This document shows, piece by piece, positions 36,114-47,502 of a DNA stretch of 64,000 bases. Both the position numbers and the translations under genes were made by a program. The first letter of the stretch is position 1. Every line of letters starts with the position of its first letter. The stretch spans positions 1 through 64,000 of the forward strand of contig NZ_SMSJ01000028.1 of the NCBI RefSeq assembly GCF_004355005.1. The letters run 5' to 3'. The notes under the pieces are model-generated. The model worked only from the letters and a program-made list of their open reading frames with translations. It did not search any database and was not told the DNA's origin. This stretch comes from Dankookia rubra (GTDB lineage Bacteria; Pseudomonadota; Alphaproteobacteria; Acetobacterales; Acetobacteraceae).

Positions 36114-36767
36114 TTAGGTGTCGCCAGTCCGCAGACGCGCGGCCCGGGGCGTGCTGGCGACGATGAGCTTCAGGATGGGACGTTCGTCGGAGACTAGGCC
36201 GCGGTAGACGAACGACGCACGGGCATATGCCGGGTTATCGCCGACCGGGCCACCCGGCCAGTGATGGCCACCGCTGAGGCGCTGCCGTACCTCCTCCCGT
36301 TGTGCCACATGACGGGCCTGCTGGAGCTCAGCGGAAACCGGCTCGGCATCGGCGCGCCACAGCAGGCGGGCGTTGGGATCAACCGCTTTGGCTTGAAAGG
36401 CGATGAACGACCGGAGTTCGGCGGCATCGGACGTCGGCTGTGCCTTGGCAAAGCAGATCTCAACATGCGCCCGTGCGGCGGTGAGCCTGGCAGCTTGGGC
36501 GGCGATGGTCTCGGCCGATGGCCCTTGCGTCCGAGTGCGGTGACGTTGGCGGCGCTGCTGCTTCCGCTGACTGACTGCCGCGTAGGTTGCCTCGAAGGCG
36601 CGGCCCCACGCCTGTTCATTGGCCGAACCGCTTACAGGGTCGCCTCGAGTAGAGTGGCCAAACCCGTGCGCCTCGCTTGGCGCGGCGATGGTGTCGCTAG
36701 AGTCTGACCGGAGCCGGATAGCCGAGACGGGCCGTGTGCCCCGAATCGGTCTGGCTCCTACAGACAC
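36114..36767 (-). CDS. Hypothetical protein beside IS5
   Basis: A 217-codon frame with plausible protein composition: a basic low-complexity N-terminus, a helical middle (SAETIAAQAARLTAARAHVE) and a C-terminal NPAYARASFVYRGLVSDERP. No family, signal or membrane span is recognised. It starts without an evident Shine-Dalgarno sequence and ends ten bases from the IS5 fragment, so it may be truncated at its 3' end. Its reality as a gene is uncertain. Confidence 0.35.
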   Translation of the reverse strand: MSVGARPIRGTRPVSAIRLRSDSSDTIAAPSEAHGFGHSTRGDPVSGSANEQAWGRAFEATYAAVSQRKQQRRQRHRTRTQGPSAETIAAQAARLTAARAHVEICFAKAQPTSDAAELRSFIAFQAKAVDPNARLLWRADAEPVSAELQQARHVAQREEVRQRLSGGHHWPGGPVGDNPAYARASFVYRGLVSDERPILKLIVASTPRAARLRTGDT

Positions 36768-37164
36768 GCCGTAGGATTCTTAGCCTCAGTTTGCAAACCT
36801 TAAATATGCATCAGCAATCAGAAAGTTGGCCGACGGCTGCCGCACTGGACCGCAGGTGCGTTGCCCCCGACCTTTTCCCAGCGCGCCGCGGCCGGCACCG
36901 GTCACCGCATGGCCAAGTCCTCGTGGACTTCCGGGCAAGGCATGCTGCGAACTGCTGGAAGCGGACGGAATTGAACCATGTGGTTGTGGTCGGACCCATG
37001 TACCTCCAATCGATATCTACTGTCCCGCCGTACAATCCGGGTTGACCGCCCTTTCCATGGCGTCGCCTTATCCGGTGAGTGGCCGCATCACGCAAAGGGC
37101 GAAGAGATCCGACACCTTCCAATCCTGCTCAAGTTCCTGCTCTCAGGAAACAGGCATGCGGCGT
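36768..37164. other. Gene-free, locally AT-rich stretch
   Basis: No gene is seen. The left part (about 36776-36840) is AT-rich, with CAGTTTGCAAACC and TTAAATATGC. The right part is downstream of the bkd operon stop and holds a small hairpin (37134-37149). A segment near 36955-37010 looks slightly tRNA-like on the minus strand but does not fold properly and is not called. Confidence 0.45.
37134..37149 (-). terminator. Small hairpin after the lpd stop
   Basis: TTCCTG-CTCT-CAGGAA is a perfect 6-bp stem with a 4-base loop, about 16 bases beyond the E3 stop codon in the direction of transcription. No T tract follows, so termination here is only possible, perhaps with Rho. Confidence 0.3.
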
Positions 37165-38562
37165 TCACGCTATCTGCTGTGCTTGACCAATGGCCTTGAG
37201 CGCGGCGTCGTGGAAGGCCTCGCTCCGGGTCGGATGCGCGTGGATCGTGCCGGCGATGTCCTCCAGCCGGGCCCCCATCTCCAGCGCCAAGCTAAAGCTG
37301 GCGGCCAGTTCCGCGACCCCGGCGCCGACCGCCTGGATGCCGAGCACCAGATGAGTGTCGGCCCGCGCGACGACCCGCACAAAGCCCTCCTCCGCTGCTT
37401 CGGTGAGCGCTCGGCCGTTGGTCGAGAAGGGATACTGGCCGACTCGGACCGCCTGCCCGGCCTGGCGCGCCTCTGCCGGCGACAGGCCGACAGAGACGAC
37501 CTCTGGGCTGGTGAAGCAGATCGCCGGGATCGCCACCGGCTCGAAACGGCGGCGCCGGCCGGCCACCAACTCCGCCACCATCCGGCCCTGCGCCATGGCG
37601 CGATGCGCCAGCATCGGCCCGCCCGCGACGTCGCCGACCGCCCAGACATCGCGCATCGAGGTCGAGCAGCTCGCATCGATGCGGATCGATGCCCCATCCA
37701 TCGCCAGATCCAGCGCTTCCAGCCCGAAGCCCGTCGTGCAGGGCCGGCGGCCGACCGCGACCAGGATGGCCTCGGCCGGGATCGTGCGGTCCGCCCCGTC
37801 GGCCGTGGCGACCCACAGCGCCGTGCCGTCCCGGGCCAGGCCGCGCGCGTCGGTGGCGGTCATCACCTCGATCCCCAAGCGTTGCATCCCGCGCAGGACG
37901 GGGCGCGTGAGATCGGCGTCCCACCCCGGCAGGATGCGGTCGGCGGCCTCCACCACCGTGACCGCCGCCCCGAGCCGGGCGAAGGCCATGCCGAGCTCGA
38001 GCCCGATATAGCCGGCGCCCACCACCGCCAGGTAGTCAGGCACGCGCGGCAGCGACAGCGCCCCGGTCGAGGAAATCACCCGGCCGCCGAAGGGCAGCGC
38101 CGGCAGCGGCATCGGCTCGGAGCCAGTCGCCAGCAGCACGTGCCGGGCGCGGATGGTCTGCGGCCCGGTATCGGTCTCGACGCGGCAGGTTTTGCCGTCG
38201 AGCATGACGCCGCGCCCCTGCACCGTGCGCACCCTGCCCTGCTTCAGCAGCGTGGCGACGCCGGCATTCAGCCGGCCGACGATGCCGTCCTTCCAGGCGA
38301 CCGCCTGGGCGAAATCGAGGCTCGGCGCCCCGGCCCGCAGCCCGAAGGGCGAGGCATCGGCCTGCGCGGCGGCGCGGCCGAATTCCGCCGCCACGTGGAT
38401 CAGCGCCTTCGACGGGATGCAGCCGATATTCAGGCAGGTGCCGCCGAGGCTGCCCTGCTCGACCAGCACGGTGTCGATGCCGAGCTCCCCGGCCCTTGCG
38501 GCGGCGCTGTAGCCGCCGGGGCCACCGCCGAGGACGAGAAGCCCGGCCGTGAGGTCGCCCAT
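37165..38562 (-). CDS. lpdA: Dihydrolipoyl dehydrogenase (E3)
   Basis: A 465-residue flavoprotein disulfide reductase that reoxidises the lipoyl group of the E2 subunit using NAD+. The FAD motif [10 protein letters not shown] and the redox-active disulfide [13 protein letters not shown] (Cys43, Cys48) are intact. The NAD-binding [12 protein letters not shown] and the FAD-closing [19 protein letters not shown] follow. The catalytic His-Glu pair is in [10 protein letters not shown]. It is the last gene of the E1alpha-E1beta-E2-E3 operon, one base after E2, so it is the complex-specific E3. Confidence 0.95.
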   Translation of the reverse strand: MGDLTAGLLVLGGGPGGYSAAARAGELGIDTVLVEQGSLGGTCLNIGCIPSKALIHVAAEFGRAAAQADASPFGLRAGAPSLDFAQAVAWKDGIVGRLNAGVATLLKQGRVRTVQGRGVMLDGKTCRVETDTGPQTIRARHVLLATGSEPMPLPALPFGGRVISSTGALSLPRVPDYLAVVGAGYIGLELGMAFARLGAAVTVVEAADRILPGWDADLTRPVLRGMQRLGIEVMTATDARGLARDGTALWVATADGADRTIPAEAILVAVGRRPCTTGFGLEALDLAMDGASIRIDASCSTSMRDVWAVGDVAGGPMLAHRAMAQGRMVAELVAGRRRRFEPVAIPAICFTSPEVVSVGLSPAEARQAGQAVRVGQYPFSTNGRALTEAAEEGFVRVVARADTHLVLGIQAVGAGVAELAASFSLALEMGARLEDIAGTIHAHPTRSEAFHDAALKAIGQAQQIA

Positions 38563-38563
38563 C

Positions 38564-39823
38564 TTATCCCTCCAGGAAGATCCGCGCGGGCAGCTCCAGC
38601 AGGCCCTTGATGCGCTGGACGAAGGCCGCCGCGTCGTAGCCGTCGATGACCCGGTGGTCGAAGGAGGAGGACAGGTTCATCATCTTGCGCGGCACGACGC
38701 CGCCGCCGATCCACATCGGCCGCACCGCCATCCGGTTGACGCCGATGATCGCCACTTCCGGCCAGTTAACCACCGGCGTGCTGGCGATGCCGCCCAGCGC
38801 GCCGAGGCTGGTGATGGTGATGGTCGAGCCGCCGAGCTCCTCGCGCGCCGCCTGCCCGGCTCGCGCGGCCTCCGACAGGCGCCTCAGCTCCGCTGCACAG
38901 CCCCACAGGTCGCGCGCCTCGGCGTGGCGCACGACGGGCACGACCAGGCCGGACGCGGTCTGCGTGGCGATGCCGAGATGCACGCCGCCATGCCGCCGGA
39001 TGACGCCGGCCTCATCGTCGTACAGCGCGTTCATCTGCGGGAAGTCGGCAACGGCGCGGACCACGGCCAGCATCAGGAAGGGGAGAAGCGTCAGCTTCGG
39101 ACGTTCCGCTGTCTCCGCATTCAGCGCGGCGCGCAATTCCTCCAGCGCGTTGAGGTCGATCTCCTCGACATAGGAGAAATGCGCGATCCGCCGCGTCGCC
39201 TCGGCCATCCGCTCGGCAATGCGGCGGCGCAGGCCGGTGACCTTGATCTCCTCGACCCGCGTATCGGCGCCGCGCCCTGCCGGGGCCGGCGCAGCAGGGC
39301 CATCGCCCCGCAGCAGCGCGTCGAGGTCCTCGTGCAGGATGCGCCCGGCCGGGCCGCTGCCGTGGACTTGGCGAAGGTCGATCCCCGCCTCCCGCGCCCG
39401 CAGCCGCACCGCCGGCGAAGCAATGGGACGCTCGCCCGGCGGGCGCGGCGCCACGCCCTGCCGCGCAGCGGGTCGCGGCTGCTGCGGGGGGGCGGGCTCC
39501 GGCGGGGCGGGTGCCTTGGGTTCCGTCGCGGGCGCCTCCTGCTTCGCAGGAGAGGCCGGCGCCGTCGCGCGGTCCGGCTGGCCCGGCACCTCGATCCGCA
39601 CGAGCTCTCCGCCGACCGCCAGCGTGCTGCCCACCTCGCCGCCTAGCGCGAGGATGGTGCCGGCGACCGGCGACGGGATCTCCACCGTCGCCTTGTCGGT
39701 CATCACCTCGGCGAGCGGCTGTTCCTCCCGTACGACGTCACCGACCTTGACGTGCCAGCCGACCAGCTCGGCCTCGGCGACGCCCTCGCCGATATCCGGC
39801 AGCTTGACCACGCGGGTGCCCAT
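38564..39823 (-). CDS. bkdB: Branched-chain 2-oxoacid dehydrogenase E2 (acyltransferase)
   Basis: A 419-residue E2 core subunit. One lipoyl domain (residues 1-78) has the lipoylation Lys44 in [13 protein letters not shown]; a Pro/Ala-rich linker follows. A peripheral-subunit-binding domain ([19 protein letters not shown]) and the trimeric catalytic domain, with [15 protein letters not shown] carrying the active-site His, complete it. It transfers the acyl group from E1 to CoA. It lies one base from E1beta and one base from E3, so all four are co-translated. A single lipoyl domain is usual for the branched-chain type. Confidence 0.93.
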   Translation of the reverse strand: MGTRVVKLPDIGEGVAEAELVGWHVKVGDVVREEQPLAEVMTDKATVEIPSPVAGTILALGGEVGSTLAVGGELVRIEVPGQPDRATAPASPAKQEAPATEPKAPAPPEPAPPQQPRPAARQGVAPRPPGERPIASPAVRLRAREAGIDLRQVHGSGPAGRILHEDLDALLRGDGPAAPAPAGRGADTRVEEIKVTGLRRRIAERMAEATRRIAHFSYVEEIDLNALEELRAALNAETAERPKLTLLPFLMLAVVRAVADFPQMNALYDDEAGVIRRHGGVHLGIATQTASGLVVPVVRHAEARDLWGCAAELRRLSEAARAGQAAREELGGSTITITSLGALGGIASTPVVNWPEVAIIGVNRMAVRPMWIGGGVVPRKMMNLSSSFDHRVIDGYDAAAFVQRIKGLLELPARIFLEG

Positions 39824-39824
39824 C

Positions 39825-40838
39825 TCAGGCCTCCAGCACGGTGCGAAGGGCCCGGCCGACGCGCTCGGGGCCCGGGAAGTAGTCCCACTCCTGCGCGTGC
39901 GGATAGGGCGTGTCCCAGCCGGTGACCCGCAGGATCGGTGCCTCCAGGTGGTAGAAGCAGCGCTCCTGCACCTGCGCCGAAAGCTCGGCGCCGAAGCCGG
40001 AGGTGCGCGTCGCCTCGTGCAGGATCACGCAGCGGCCGGTCTTCCGCACCGACCGCTCGATCGCCTCGACATCAAGCGGAACCAGCGTGCGGAGGTCGAT
40101 GATCTCGGCATCGATGCCGGTCTCGGCCGCCGCTGCCTCCGCCACATGCACCATGGTGCCGTAGGCGAGCACCGTTACCGCGTTGCCCTCGCGCCGCACC
40201 GCGGCCTCCCCGAGTGGGACGGTGTAGTGCCCGTCCGGCGTCTCGCCGAGCGGATGCCGCGCCCAGGGCACCACGGGCTGGTCGTGATGCCCGTTGAAGG
40301 GGCCGTTGTAGACCCGCTTAGGCTCCAGGAAGATGACCGGATCGTCGTCCTCGATCGCCGCGATCAACAGGCCTTTGGCGTCGTAAGGGTTGGAGGGGAT
40401 GACGGTCTTCAGGCCGCAGACATGGGTGAACAGCGCCTCGGGGCTCTGGCTATGCGTCTGGCCGCCGAAGATGCCGCCGCCGCAGGGCATGCGCACCACC
40501 ATCGGCGCGGTGAACTCGCCGGCCGAGCGGTAGCGCAGCCGCGCGGCTTCCGAGACGATCTGGTCGTAGCCGGGATACATGTAGTCGGCGAACTGGATCT
40601 CGGCGACGGGACGCAGGCCGTAGGCGCCCATGCCGACAGCAACGCCGATGATCCCGCCTTCGGAGATTGGTGCATCGAAGCAGCGCGACGTTCCGTACTT
40701 GCGCTGCAGCCCTTCGGTGGCGCGGAACACGCCGCCGAAATAGCCGACGTCCTCACCGAAGACGACGACGCGGCTGTCGCGGCCCATCATCACGTCGAGC
40801 GCGTCGCGGATCGCCTCCACCATGGTCCGGCGCGGCAT
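39825..40838 (-). CDS. bkdA2: 2-Oxoacid dehydrogenase E1 beta subunit
   Basis: A 337-residue thiamine-diphosphate-dependent E1beta subunit. The family opening RTMVEAIRDALDVMMGRD is followed by GEDVGYFGGVFRATEGL, FADYMYPGYDQIVSEAARLR and GGGIFGGQTHSQSPEALFTH, all typical of branched-chain E1beta. It pairs with E1alpha encoded two bases upstream. The product decarboxylates the 2-oxo acids of Val, Leu and Ile, feeding fatty-acid starter units or energy. Confidence 0.94.
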   Translation of the reverse strand: MPRRTMVEAIRDALDVMMGRDSRVVVFGEDVGYFGGVFRATEGLQRKYGTSRCFDAPISEGGIIGVAVGMGAYGLRPVAEIQFADYMYPGYDQIVSEAARLRYRSAGEFTAPMVVRMPCGGGIFGGQTHSQSPEALFTHVCGLKTVIPSNPYDAKGLLIAAIEDDDPVIFLEPKRVYNGPFNGHHDQPVVPWARHPLGETPDGHYTVPLGEAAVRREGNAVTVLAYGTMVHVAEAAAAETGIDAEIIDLRTLVPLDVEAIERSVRKTGRCVILHEATRTSGFGAELSAQVQERCFYHLEAPILRVTGWDTPYPHAQEWDYFPGPERVGRALRTVLEA

Positions 40839-40840
40839 GC

Positions 40841-42527
<1,687 letters not shown>

Positions 42528-43451
42528 CTAGCGCCCCCAGCGCAGCACCAGCGGATCCAGCCGCCTTGCCGCATCCAGAAGTCCCTCCCGCGCCGCCGGG
42601 TGCAGCGGCAGCAGCGGCGCGCGCGGCAGGCCGCAGCGGATGACCCCGCCCGCCTCCATCAGCGCCTTCGCCGCCAGGAGCCCGCATTGCCGGTTCTCGT
42701 GGTTGATCAGCGGCAGCCAGCGGCCATAGGCGGCGACCGCGGCCTCGCGGTCGCCGGCGAAATAGGGATCGGTGACCTGCCGGATGCCGTCGGGGAAGCC
42801 GCCGCCGGTCATCGACCCGGTGGCGCCGGCATCGAGGTCGGCGAGCAGGGTGATCGCCTCCTCTCCGTCCCAGGGGCCGAGGACATGCTCGCCGCCGAGC
42901 GCTATGAGGTCGCGCAGCTTGGCCGCGGCCTGCGGCACCTCGACCTTGAAGTAGGACACATGCGCGATCTCCCGCGCCATGCGGGCGAGGAAGGCGGCCG
43001 GCAGCGGCGTGCCGCTGACCGGCGCGTCCTGGATCATGATGGGGATGTCGATCGCATCCGAGACGCGGCGGAAGAAATCGAGGATCGCCGGCTCGCCGAC
43101 GCGGATGGTGGCGCCGTGATAGGGCGGCATGATCATCACCATCGCGGCGCCGGCCTCCTGCGCCCGCCTGCTGCGCTCGGCGCAGACGGCGGTGCCGAAA
43201 TGCGTGGTGGTGACGATCACCGGCACGCGGCCGCCGACATGGCGCAGCACCGCCTGCATGACCTCGTCGCGCTCGGCGTCGGTCAGGACGAACTGCTCGG
43301 AGAAATTGGCCAGGATGCAGAGCCCTTCGGAGCCCGCATCGATCATGAAGTCGACGGCGCGGAGCTGGCCTTCGAGGTCGAGCGCGCCGCGTTCGTCGAA
43401 GATTGTGGGCACGACCGGGAAGACGCCCCGGTAGGCGGTGGGCTTTGACAT
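42528..43451 (-). CDS. Dihydrodipicolinate synthase family lyase/aldolase
   Basis: A 307-residue Class I aldolase of the DHDPS/NAL superfamily. The Schiff-base Lys169 is in HVSYFKVE, and the substrate carboxyl-binding loop GSEGLCILANFSEQ takes the place of the usual G-T-T-G-E. The catalytic Tyr of canonical DHDPS (the Y of YNxP) is replaced: the equivalent stretch reads IQDAPVSG. This variant is known in non-lysine paralogues that act on sugar acids or related pyruvate adducts, so it is not dapA. The substrate is undefined. It lies in a group of minus genes with a small Cys protein upstream. Confidence 0.85.
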   Translation of the reverse strand: MSKPTAYRGVFPVVPTIFDERGALDLEGQLRAVDFMIDAGSEGLCILANFSEQFVLTDAERDEVMQAVLRHVGGRVPVIVTTTHFGTAVCAERSRRAQEAGAAMVMIMPPYHGATIRVGEPAILDFFRRVSDAIDIPIMIQDAPVSGTPLPAAFLARMAREIAHVSYFKVEVPQAAAKLRDLIALGGEHVLGPWDGEEAITLLADLDAGATGSMTGGGFPDGIRQVTDPYFAGDREAAVAAYGRWLPLINHENRQCGLLAAKALMEAGGVIRCGLPRAPLLPLHPAAREGLLDAARRLDPLVLRWGR

Positions 43452-43482
43452 CGATTCCTCCCTGGGCTTCGCCCCGGGCCTG

Positions 43483-43773
43483 TCAGCCCCCGGCGATCGC
43501 CTTGCGCGGCGGCGGCTCGATCAGCCGGATGCCGTGGGCCATGGTACGCGGCATCGCGGGCTGCGAAAGCCTGAGCAGCAATCCATGCCGGGTCACCTCC
43601 ACCCGCGCATTCGGATAACCGGCAATGAGGTGCGGCAGTACCTCGCGAATGCGGTAGGCCGGCGTCTTGGTCTGCTTCTTTGCGCTGCCGGGCTGGTCGG
43701 GCAGCTGCGCGCAGCGGAGATGCAGGTCCTGCCGCGGCAGCCGGCAGGCGAAGCACAAGGTGGGGATGGCCAT
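43483..43773 (-). CDS. Small hypothetical protein with CxxC
   Basis: A 96-residue protein beginning MAIPTLCFACRLPRQDLHLRC, where the CFAC pair and further Cys residues could bind a metal. It continues with YRIREVLPHLIAGYPNARVE, VTRHGLLLRLSQPA and a Pro-rich tail. The ATG at 43773 was preferred over the longer frame from 43860, whose leader overlaps upstream non-coding sequence. It lies 31 bases upstream of the DHDPS-like gene on the same strand and may be co-transcribed. No family recognised. Confidence 0.45.
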   Translation of the reverse strand: MAIPTLCFACRLPRQDLHLRCAQLPDQPGSAKKQTKTPAYRIREVLPHLIAGYPNARVEVTRHGLLLRLSQPAMPRTMAHGIRLIEPPPRKAIAGG

Positions 43774-43942
43774 CGGTGTGGCCTCTGCGGCGATGCAACG
43801 CGCGGTTCGCGGCGCTTCGGCGCGCAGACATGGCAAACTCGGAAGCGGTGATCCACGCATAGGTGGCGCGGATCTGTGCCGTCAGCAGCGCCTCGTTCGT
43901 CGGGCTCAACTGTGCTAGGAGATTTGACCATAAGGAGAATAC

Positions 43943-45271
43943 GTGCTCGTGCGTCTGCTTCGAGACCTTTTCCAACGCCGAGCTCTGCTGCCATCAGTAC
44001 GTGCCGAGCAGCCAGTCCCAGACGTCACGGTTCATGAGGGCAAAGTCGATCAGCACAGGAAGCCGAACGATCAACGACAGCGCCTGGCAAACGCCTTCAC
44101 GCCGACGCGACCGCTAGCCCATTCCCAAACGGACTCGTCAAGGAGACTGAGCGGCAAAGACCAAGCGTCTTTTATCGGGCGAGAAATTGAGCGGGAGTCC
44201 ATAATCCGCGCTCTCACCGAAGATCGCTCGCACGTCGCCATCTTTGGCGATCGTGGCCGTGGCAAGACATCCCTGGCCAATCATGCGGTTGCACAGCGTG
44301 AATTGGCTGACTTCATCGTCGCGCGTTATGTCTGCTCCGCGACGAGTAACTTCGACACGATCATGCGGGGACTGCTTCGCGATCTGGCGGTTTCTCTTGC
44401 TCATGGTAGTTCAGCTGTCTCCGGCAACAATGGCCGCATCTTAGAATCCATGCCGCCGAACGCTTTGCGGCCCAATGACGTTCTGAACCTCTGCAGCCGC
44501 TTGCGGGATGTCCGGATACTGCTCATGGTCGATGAATTCGACCGTGTCACAGATAAGGACACGCGCACGGCAGTGGCTGATACAATAAAGCATCTATCCG
44601 ACCGCGCCTTTTCCATCCTTTTCATGATCATCGGTGCTTCTGGCAGCCCTGAAGCCCTGCTCGGTCGTCATCTCTCCATTCAACGCTGCGTCACGCGCGT
44701 GGCGCTGCCGCTGCTGACGCAGGCGCAGGTGGAGCATCTCGTCGAGCGCGGCGCCGCACAGGCGGGCCTGGAGTTCAGTGCCGCCGCCCGAACCTGCATC
44801 GCGGAGTTGGCACGGGGCGTACCGTACATGGCTCAGCTGCTTTCCCTCCGCGCCGGGCAGGCAGCCCTCGGCAACGGGCGCGTGACGATTCTCGGCGGTG
44901 ATCTGCTCGCGGCAATCGAGGCTGCCGCTATCGAAGCGGATCCACGTATTCTGATCCTCTATGCCCGGGTGACCGATGCGGAACGCGATACTGCAGCGCT
45001 GGCCGCCTTGCGCGCAGCGGCAGCGGGCCCGCAGGACGGACTTGGACGTTTCAGGGTAGTACCCGACGGCCCGTCAATAAGGGTCGCAGGCCTCCAGGTC
45101 GAACCTGCGGCCTGGCATCGTGTTCTGAGCCTGGGCGCTATCGAGGCTGTCCACGATGAGGGTCCGGACCTCTTCACTTTCACCGAGGCAATGCTGCCGC
45201 ACCTGGTGCTCCTGCGAGCCTTGCTCGCTCGTCAGGCTGCTGCAGAGCCGGCGTCCCCGCGCGGCCTTTAG
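43943..45271 (+). CDS. Orc1/Cdc6-like AAA ATPase
   Basis: A 442-residue soluble AAA ATPase. A flexible N-terminal segment of about 80 residues precedes FIGREIERESIIRALTED, Walker A GDRGRGKTSL (Lys108), and Walker B LLMVDEFDR (Asp197-Glu198). A sensor-1-like LFMIIGASGSPEALLG and a C-terminal helical region follow. This layout resembles ExeA/ORC-type ATPases that act on DNA or protein partners. The start is GTG at 43943, strongly supported by AAGGAG seven bases upstream. It is followed after 184 bases by a transmembrane protein on the same strand. The two may form a membrane-linked ATPase module; this is an inference. Confidence 0.8.
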   Translation: MLVRLLRDLFQRRALLPSVRAEQPVPDVTVHEGKVDQHRKPNDQRQRLANAFTPTRPLAHSQTDSSRRLSGKDQASFIGREIERESIIRALTEDRSHVAIFGDRGRGKTSLANHAVAQRELADFIVARYVCSATSNFDTIMRGLLRDLAVSLAHGSSAVSGNNGRILESMPPNALRPNDVLNLCSRLRDVRILLMVDEFDRVTDKDTRTAVADTIKHLSDRAFSILFMIIGASGSPEALLGRHLSIQRCVTRVALPLLTQAQVEHLVERGAAQAGLEFSAAARTCIAELARGVPYMAQLLSLRAGQAALGNGRVTILGGDLLAAIEAAAIEADPRILILYARVTDAERDTAALAALRAAAAGPQDGLGRFRVVPDGPSIRVAGLQVEPAAWHRVLSLGAIEAVHDEGPDLFTFTEAMLPHLVLLRALLARQAAAEPASPRGL

Positions 45272-45455
45272 TGTAAAATGCATACAGCGCATTTCGATTG
45301 TCGGACGTGTTCGCAACCGTGCGGCAACCTAGCATCCATGATCCACCGATTGACACGTTGAGTTGCTCGCCATGGCTTGCCGGGCGCAGGTATCGCTATC
45401 TGAGTCTATGGTTCCCTAAGCTTTGGTTCGGCCATTCCGAAGGCTCGGTTGGATA

Positions 45456-47084
45456 ATGTTTTCAGAAAGCGACCACAGCACGACCGCTTTCCAGGCGTCT
45501 CAGGACAAGGTGGCGCTGCAACATGCGGTGGCGATGCTTGGCCCTGATTGGCAGTTGTTGAGCCCATATGCATCATCGTCCGCCGCGGCGACTGCACACG
45601 GTCCAAGTACGCCCGCCATCTTGGCCAACCCGGCATGCGGGGTCCTTCTCCTCGACATCGCACCACATATCAGTCCCGCCGCGGTGGACTGGTTTCGTGC
45701 TACGCTTGAACGGATCGGGTTCACTGACACCTGTCCCGGCAACCTGCCGGTGGTGCACCGGGTCCTGCCGCCCCAGCACCTCCGCAGATTGCCCGACATC
45801 ATCGACTACGCCCTGTCCTGGGAACCACCGCTTACCATCCGTCCTGACCTATCCTGGGTTTCGATCCTTCGAGAGCAGCTGAGGACTGTTCCCAGCGAAG
45901 ATGCCAGGCGGGTTGCCGCAGACGTCCGCAGAAAAGCTCCGTCCGAGCTGCATGAAGGGGCAGATCCGCCGCCGCCGGCTCTACCTGCTGCCCTGTTGCT
46001 CGTTGTTTGCGGACTGCTGATCGCGATCGGCGGAGGCACGGCGATGATGTGGCGGCGGCTGGTCCCCGAGCCGGCCGCTTCGCAGCTGGCGCTGAATGCT
46101 GGTGACGATGCCCGGTCGACCGTACCCGCTACCGAAGGCGGCGGTGCATGGAAGCTGCCGGAACCTCCCGCACTTAGCCAGTTGTCGGAACATGAACCGA
46201 GCATGGACCGCATTGACTCTCCATCGGCATCAGAAATGCCGAGGCTTTCCAAGACCGAACCGGCTGAGATTCCTTCGGCAAGACTTGGCACTGAAGATCT
46301 TGACCAGACCGGTGTTGCGGACTCCCCCGGGCATGACGGCGCAGTGCCGATGATCGCCGGGAAAGATGTCGTCGCGCCGGCTTCTCTCAGCAACGATACG
46401 CTTGCGGCCGGGGTTGCCACTGTTGAGCCCGAGCAGGCGCCCGCCAGCGGTGGTGGGGTGCCAAATGTCACTTCGGCCGTTCCCGAGGAGCCGGTCGTAG
46501 TGGCTGAAGCCTCGCCTGCCCCAGACGGATCCGCCGTTTTGGAGCCATCACCGATGCCAGGCGATCCGTCGGCCGAAGTGGCACACGCACACGTTCTGGC
46601 CAATGGCAGCAACGGCCCATCGAATGAGGCAGAACTCGCTGTGACACCTGCTGGGACGGCCGAGACGCCGCCGCAGATCATCCCAGATCAGCAACAGAGT
46701 GCCACTTCCTCAGTGACGGCAATGGTGCCTGCCGAGAGCACGGTCGGGGAACCTGGCATCAGCGCAGGCCCTGCCGGACCGTCCAGCCCGTCAAGATCGT
46801 CAGATGCCTTGCTGTCGAACCTGCTGAGGCGCGGCGACAGCATGTTGGCGTTGGGTGATGTCTCGGCCGCTCGCCTCTTTTATGAACGAGCAGCAACAGC
46901 CGGCAGTGGAAAGGCGGCAACGGCGCTTGGCAAGACCTACGACCCGGAGATGCTCGCCCGGCTAGGCGTTCCAGGCAGCGCTGGCGATGCCACAATCGCC
47001 GTTCGCTGGTACCGTGTGGCGCAAATCCTGGGCGATCCGGAAGCTGCCCGGTTGTTGAACAAGACCGAGCGACTGCGCCCTTAG
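45456..47084 (+). CDS. Single-pass membrane protein with C-terminal Sel1/TPR-like repeats
   Basis: A 542-residue protein in four parts. The N-terminal 165 residues form a soluble domain (GVLLLDIAPHISPAAVDWFR). A membrane helix follows (ALPAALLLVVCGLLIAIGGG, about 175-200). A long Ala/Pro/Glu-rich spacer of about 240 residues is probably disordered. The C-terminal LLRRGDSMLALGDVSAARLF, YERAATAGSGKAATALGKTYD and VRWYRVAQILGDPEAARLL are Sel1/TPR-like repeats. The orientation would place the repeats in the periplasm. Sel1-like proteins usually scaffold complexes. It follows the AAA ATPase gene. ATG 45456 is preferred over the in-frame 45423. The N-terminal fold is unassigned. Confidence 0.7.
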   Translation: MFSESDHSTTAFQASQDKVALQHAVAMLGPDWQLLSPYASSSAAATAHGPSTPAILANPACGVLLLDIAPHISPAAVDWFRATLERIGFTDTCPGNLPVVHRVLPPQHLRRLPDIIDYALSWEPPLTIRPDLSWVSILREQLRTVPSEDARRVAADVRRKAPSELHEGADPPPPALPAALLLVVCGLLIAIGGGTAMMWRRLVPEPAASQLALNAGDDARSTVPATEGGGAWKLPEPPALSQLSEHEPSMDRIDSPSASEMPRLSKTEPAEIPSARLGTEDLDQTGVADSPGHDGAVPMIAGKDVVAPASLSNDTLAAGVATVEPEQAPASGGGVPNVTSAVPEEPVVVAEASPAPDGSAVLEPSPMPGDPSAEVAHAHVLANGSNGPSNEAELAVTPAGTAETPPQIIPDQQQSATSSVTAMVPAESTVGEPGISAGPAGPSSPSRSSDALLSNLLRRGDSMLALGDVSAARLFYERAATAGSGKAATALGKTYDPEMLARLGVPGSAGDATIAVRWYRVAQILGDPEAARLLNKTERLRP

Positions 47085-47107
47085 GCGTTGAGCCTCATTC
47101 TGCGGGC

Positions 47108-47332
47108 TCACCCGGCCTGTTCGCGCTTGCACCTGTTCTCTTCGGCCACACACTTCGCTATGCATTTGTCTCTGTTGGGGTCGATCGTGAAATATCGGGC
47201 ATTGCATTCAGTGGTACACGACTGACGCTTCGTCTCGCACTTGGATTGAGCCGCGGCATAAGTGAGCCCAGTCACCATCAGCATGGCCGTGGCACCACCT
47301 GCAAGCTGCAGGTAGAACGAAAAAGTCCGCAT
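47108..47332 (-). CDS. Exported Cys-rich miniprotein, symmetric six-Cys pattern
   Basis: A 74-residue exported protein. A signal peptide (LQLAGGATAMLMVTGLTYAA) precedes a mature part of about 48 residues with six Cys in the palindromic spacing C-x6-C-x3-C-x13-C-x3-C-x6-C. A CX3C on each of two predicted helices is the layout of disulfide-stapled helical hairpins. It is charged and lacks further domains. The ATG at 47332 fits the signal peptide; the longer frame is a non-signal leader. It converges with the Sel1-type gene. A role as a small periplasmic binding or toxin-like protein is a guess. Confidence 0.55.
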   Translation of the reverse strand: MRTFSFYLQLAGGATAMLMVTGLTYAAAQSKCETKRQSCTTECNARYFTIDPNRDKCIAKCVAEENRCKREQAG

Positions 47333-47502
47333 CAGCGCGGATCGCCTGGTGATGCTCTGTGCTTTCCGACATCTTCGGACCGAGCGATGCCGGCATGCAC
47401 CGAGGATGCGTTGTGCATCGGCTTGTGCTTTCTCATGCTCCGCCACCATCGAATGCTCGACGTCTTATCGCCGCCAGCAGAGGCAAAGGTCAAAGGGGCC
47501 GC

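Noticed and set aside
36955-37035. Possible tRNA on the minus strand (GGTTCAATTCC T-loop-like sequence followed by a CCA-like end)
   Set aside because: The T stem has mismatches and no matching acceptor stem or anticodon arm could be folded.
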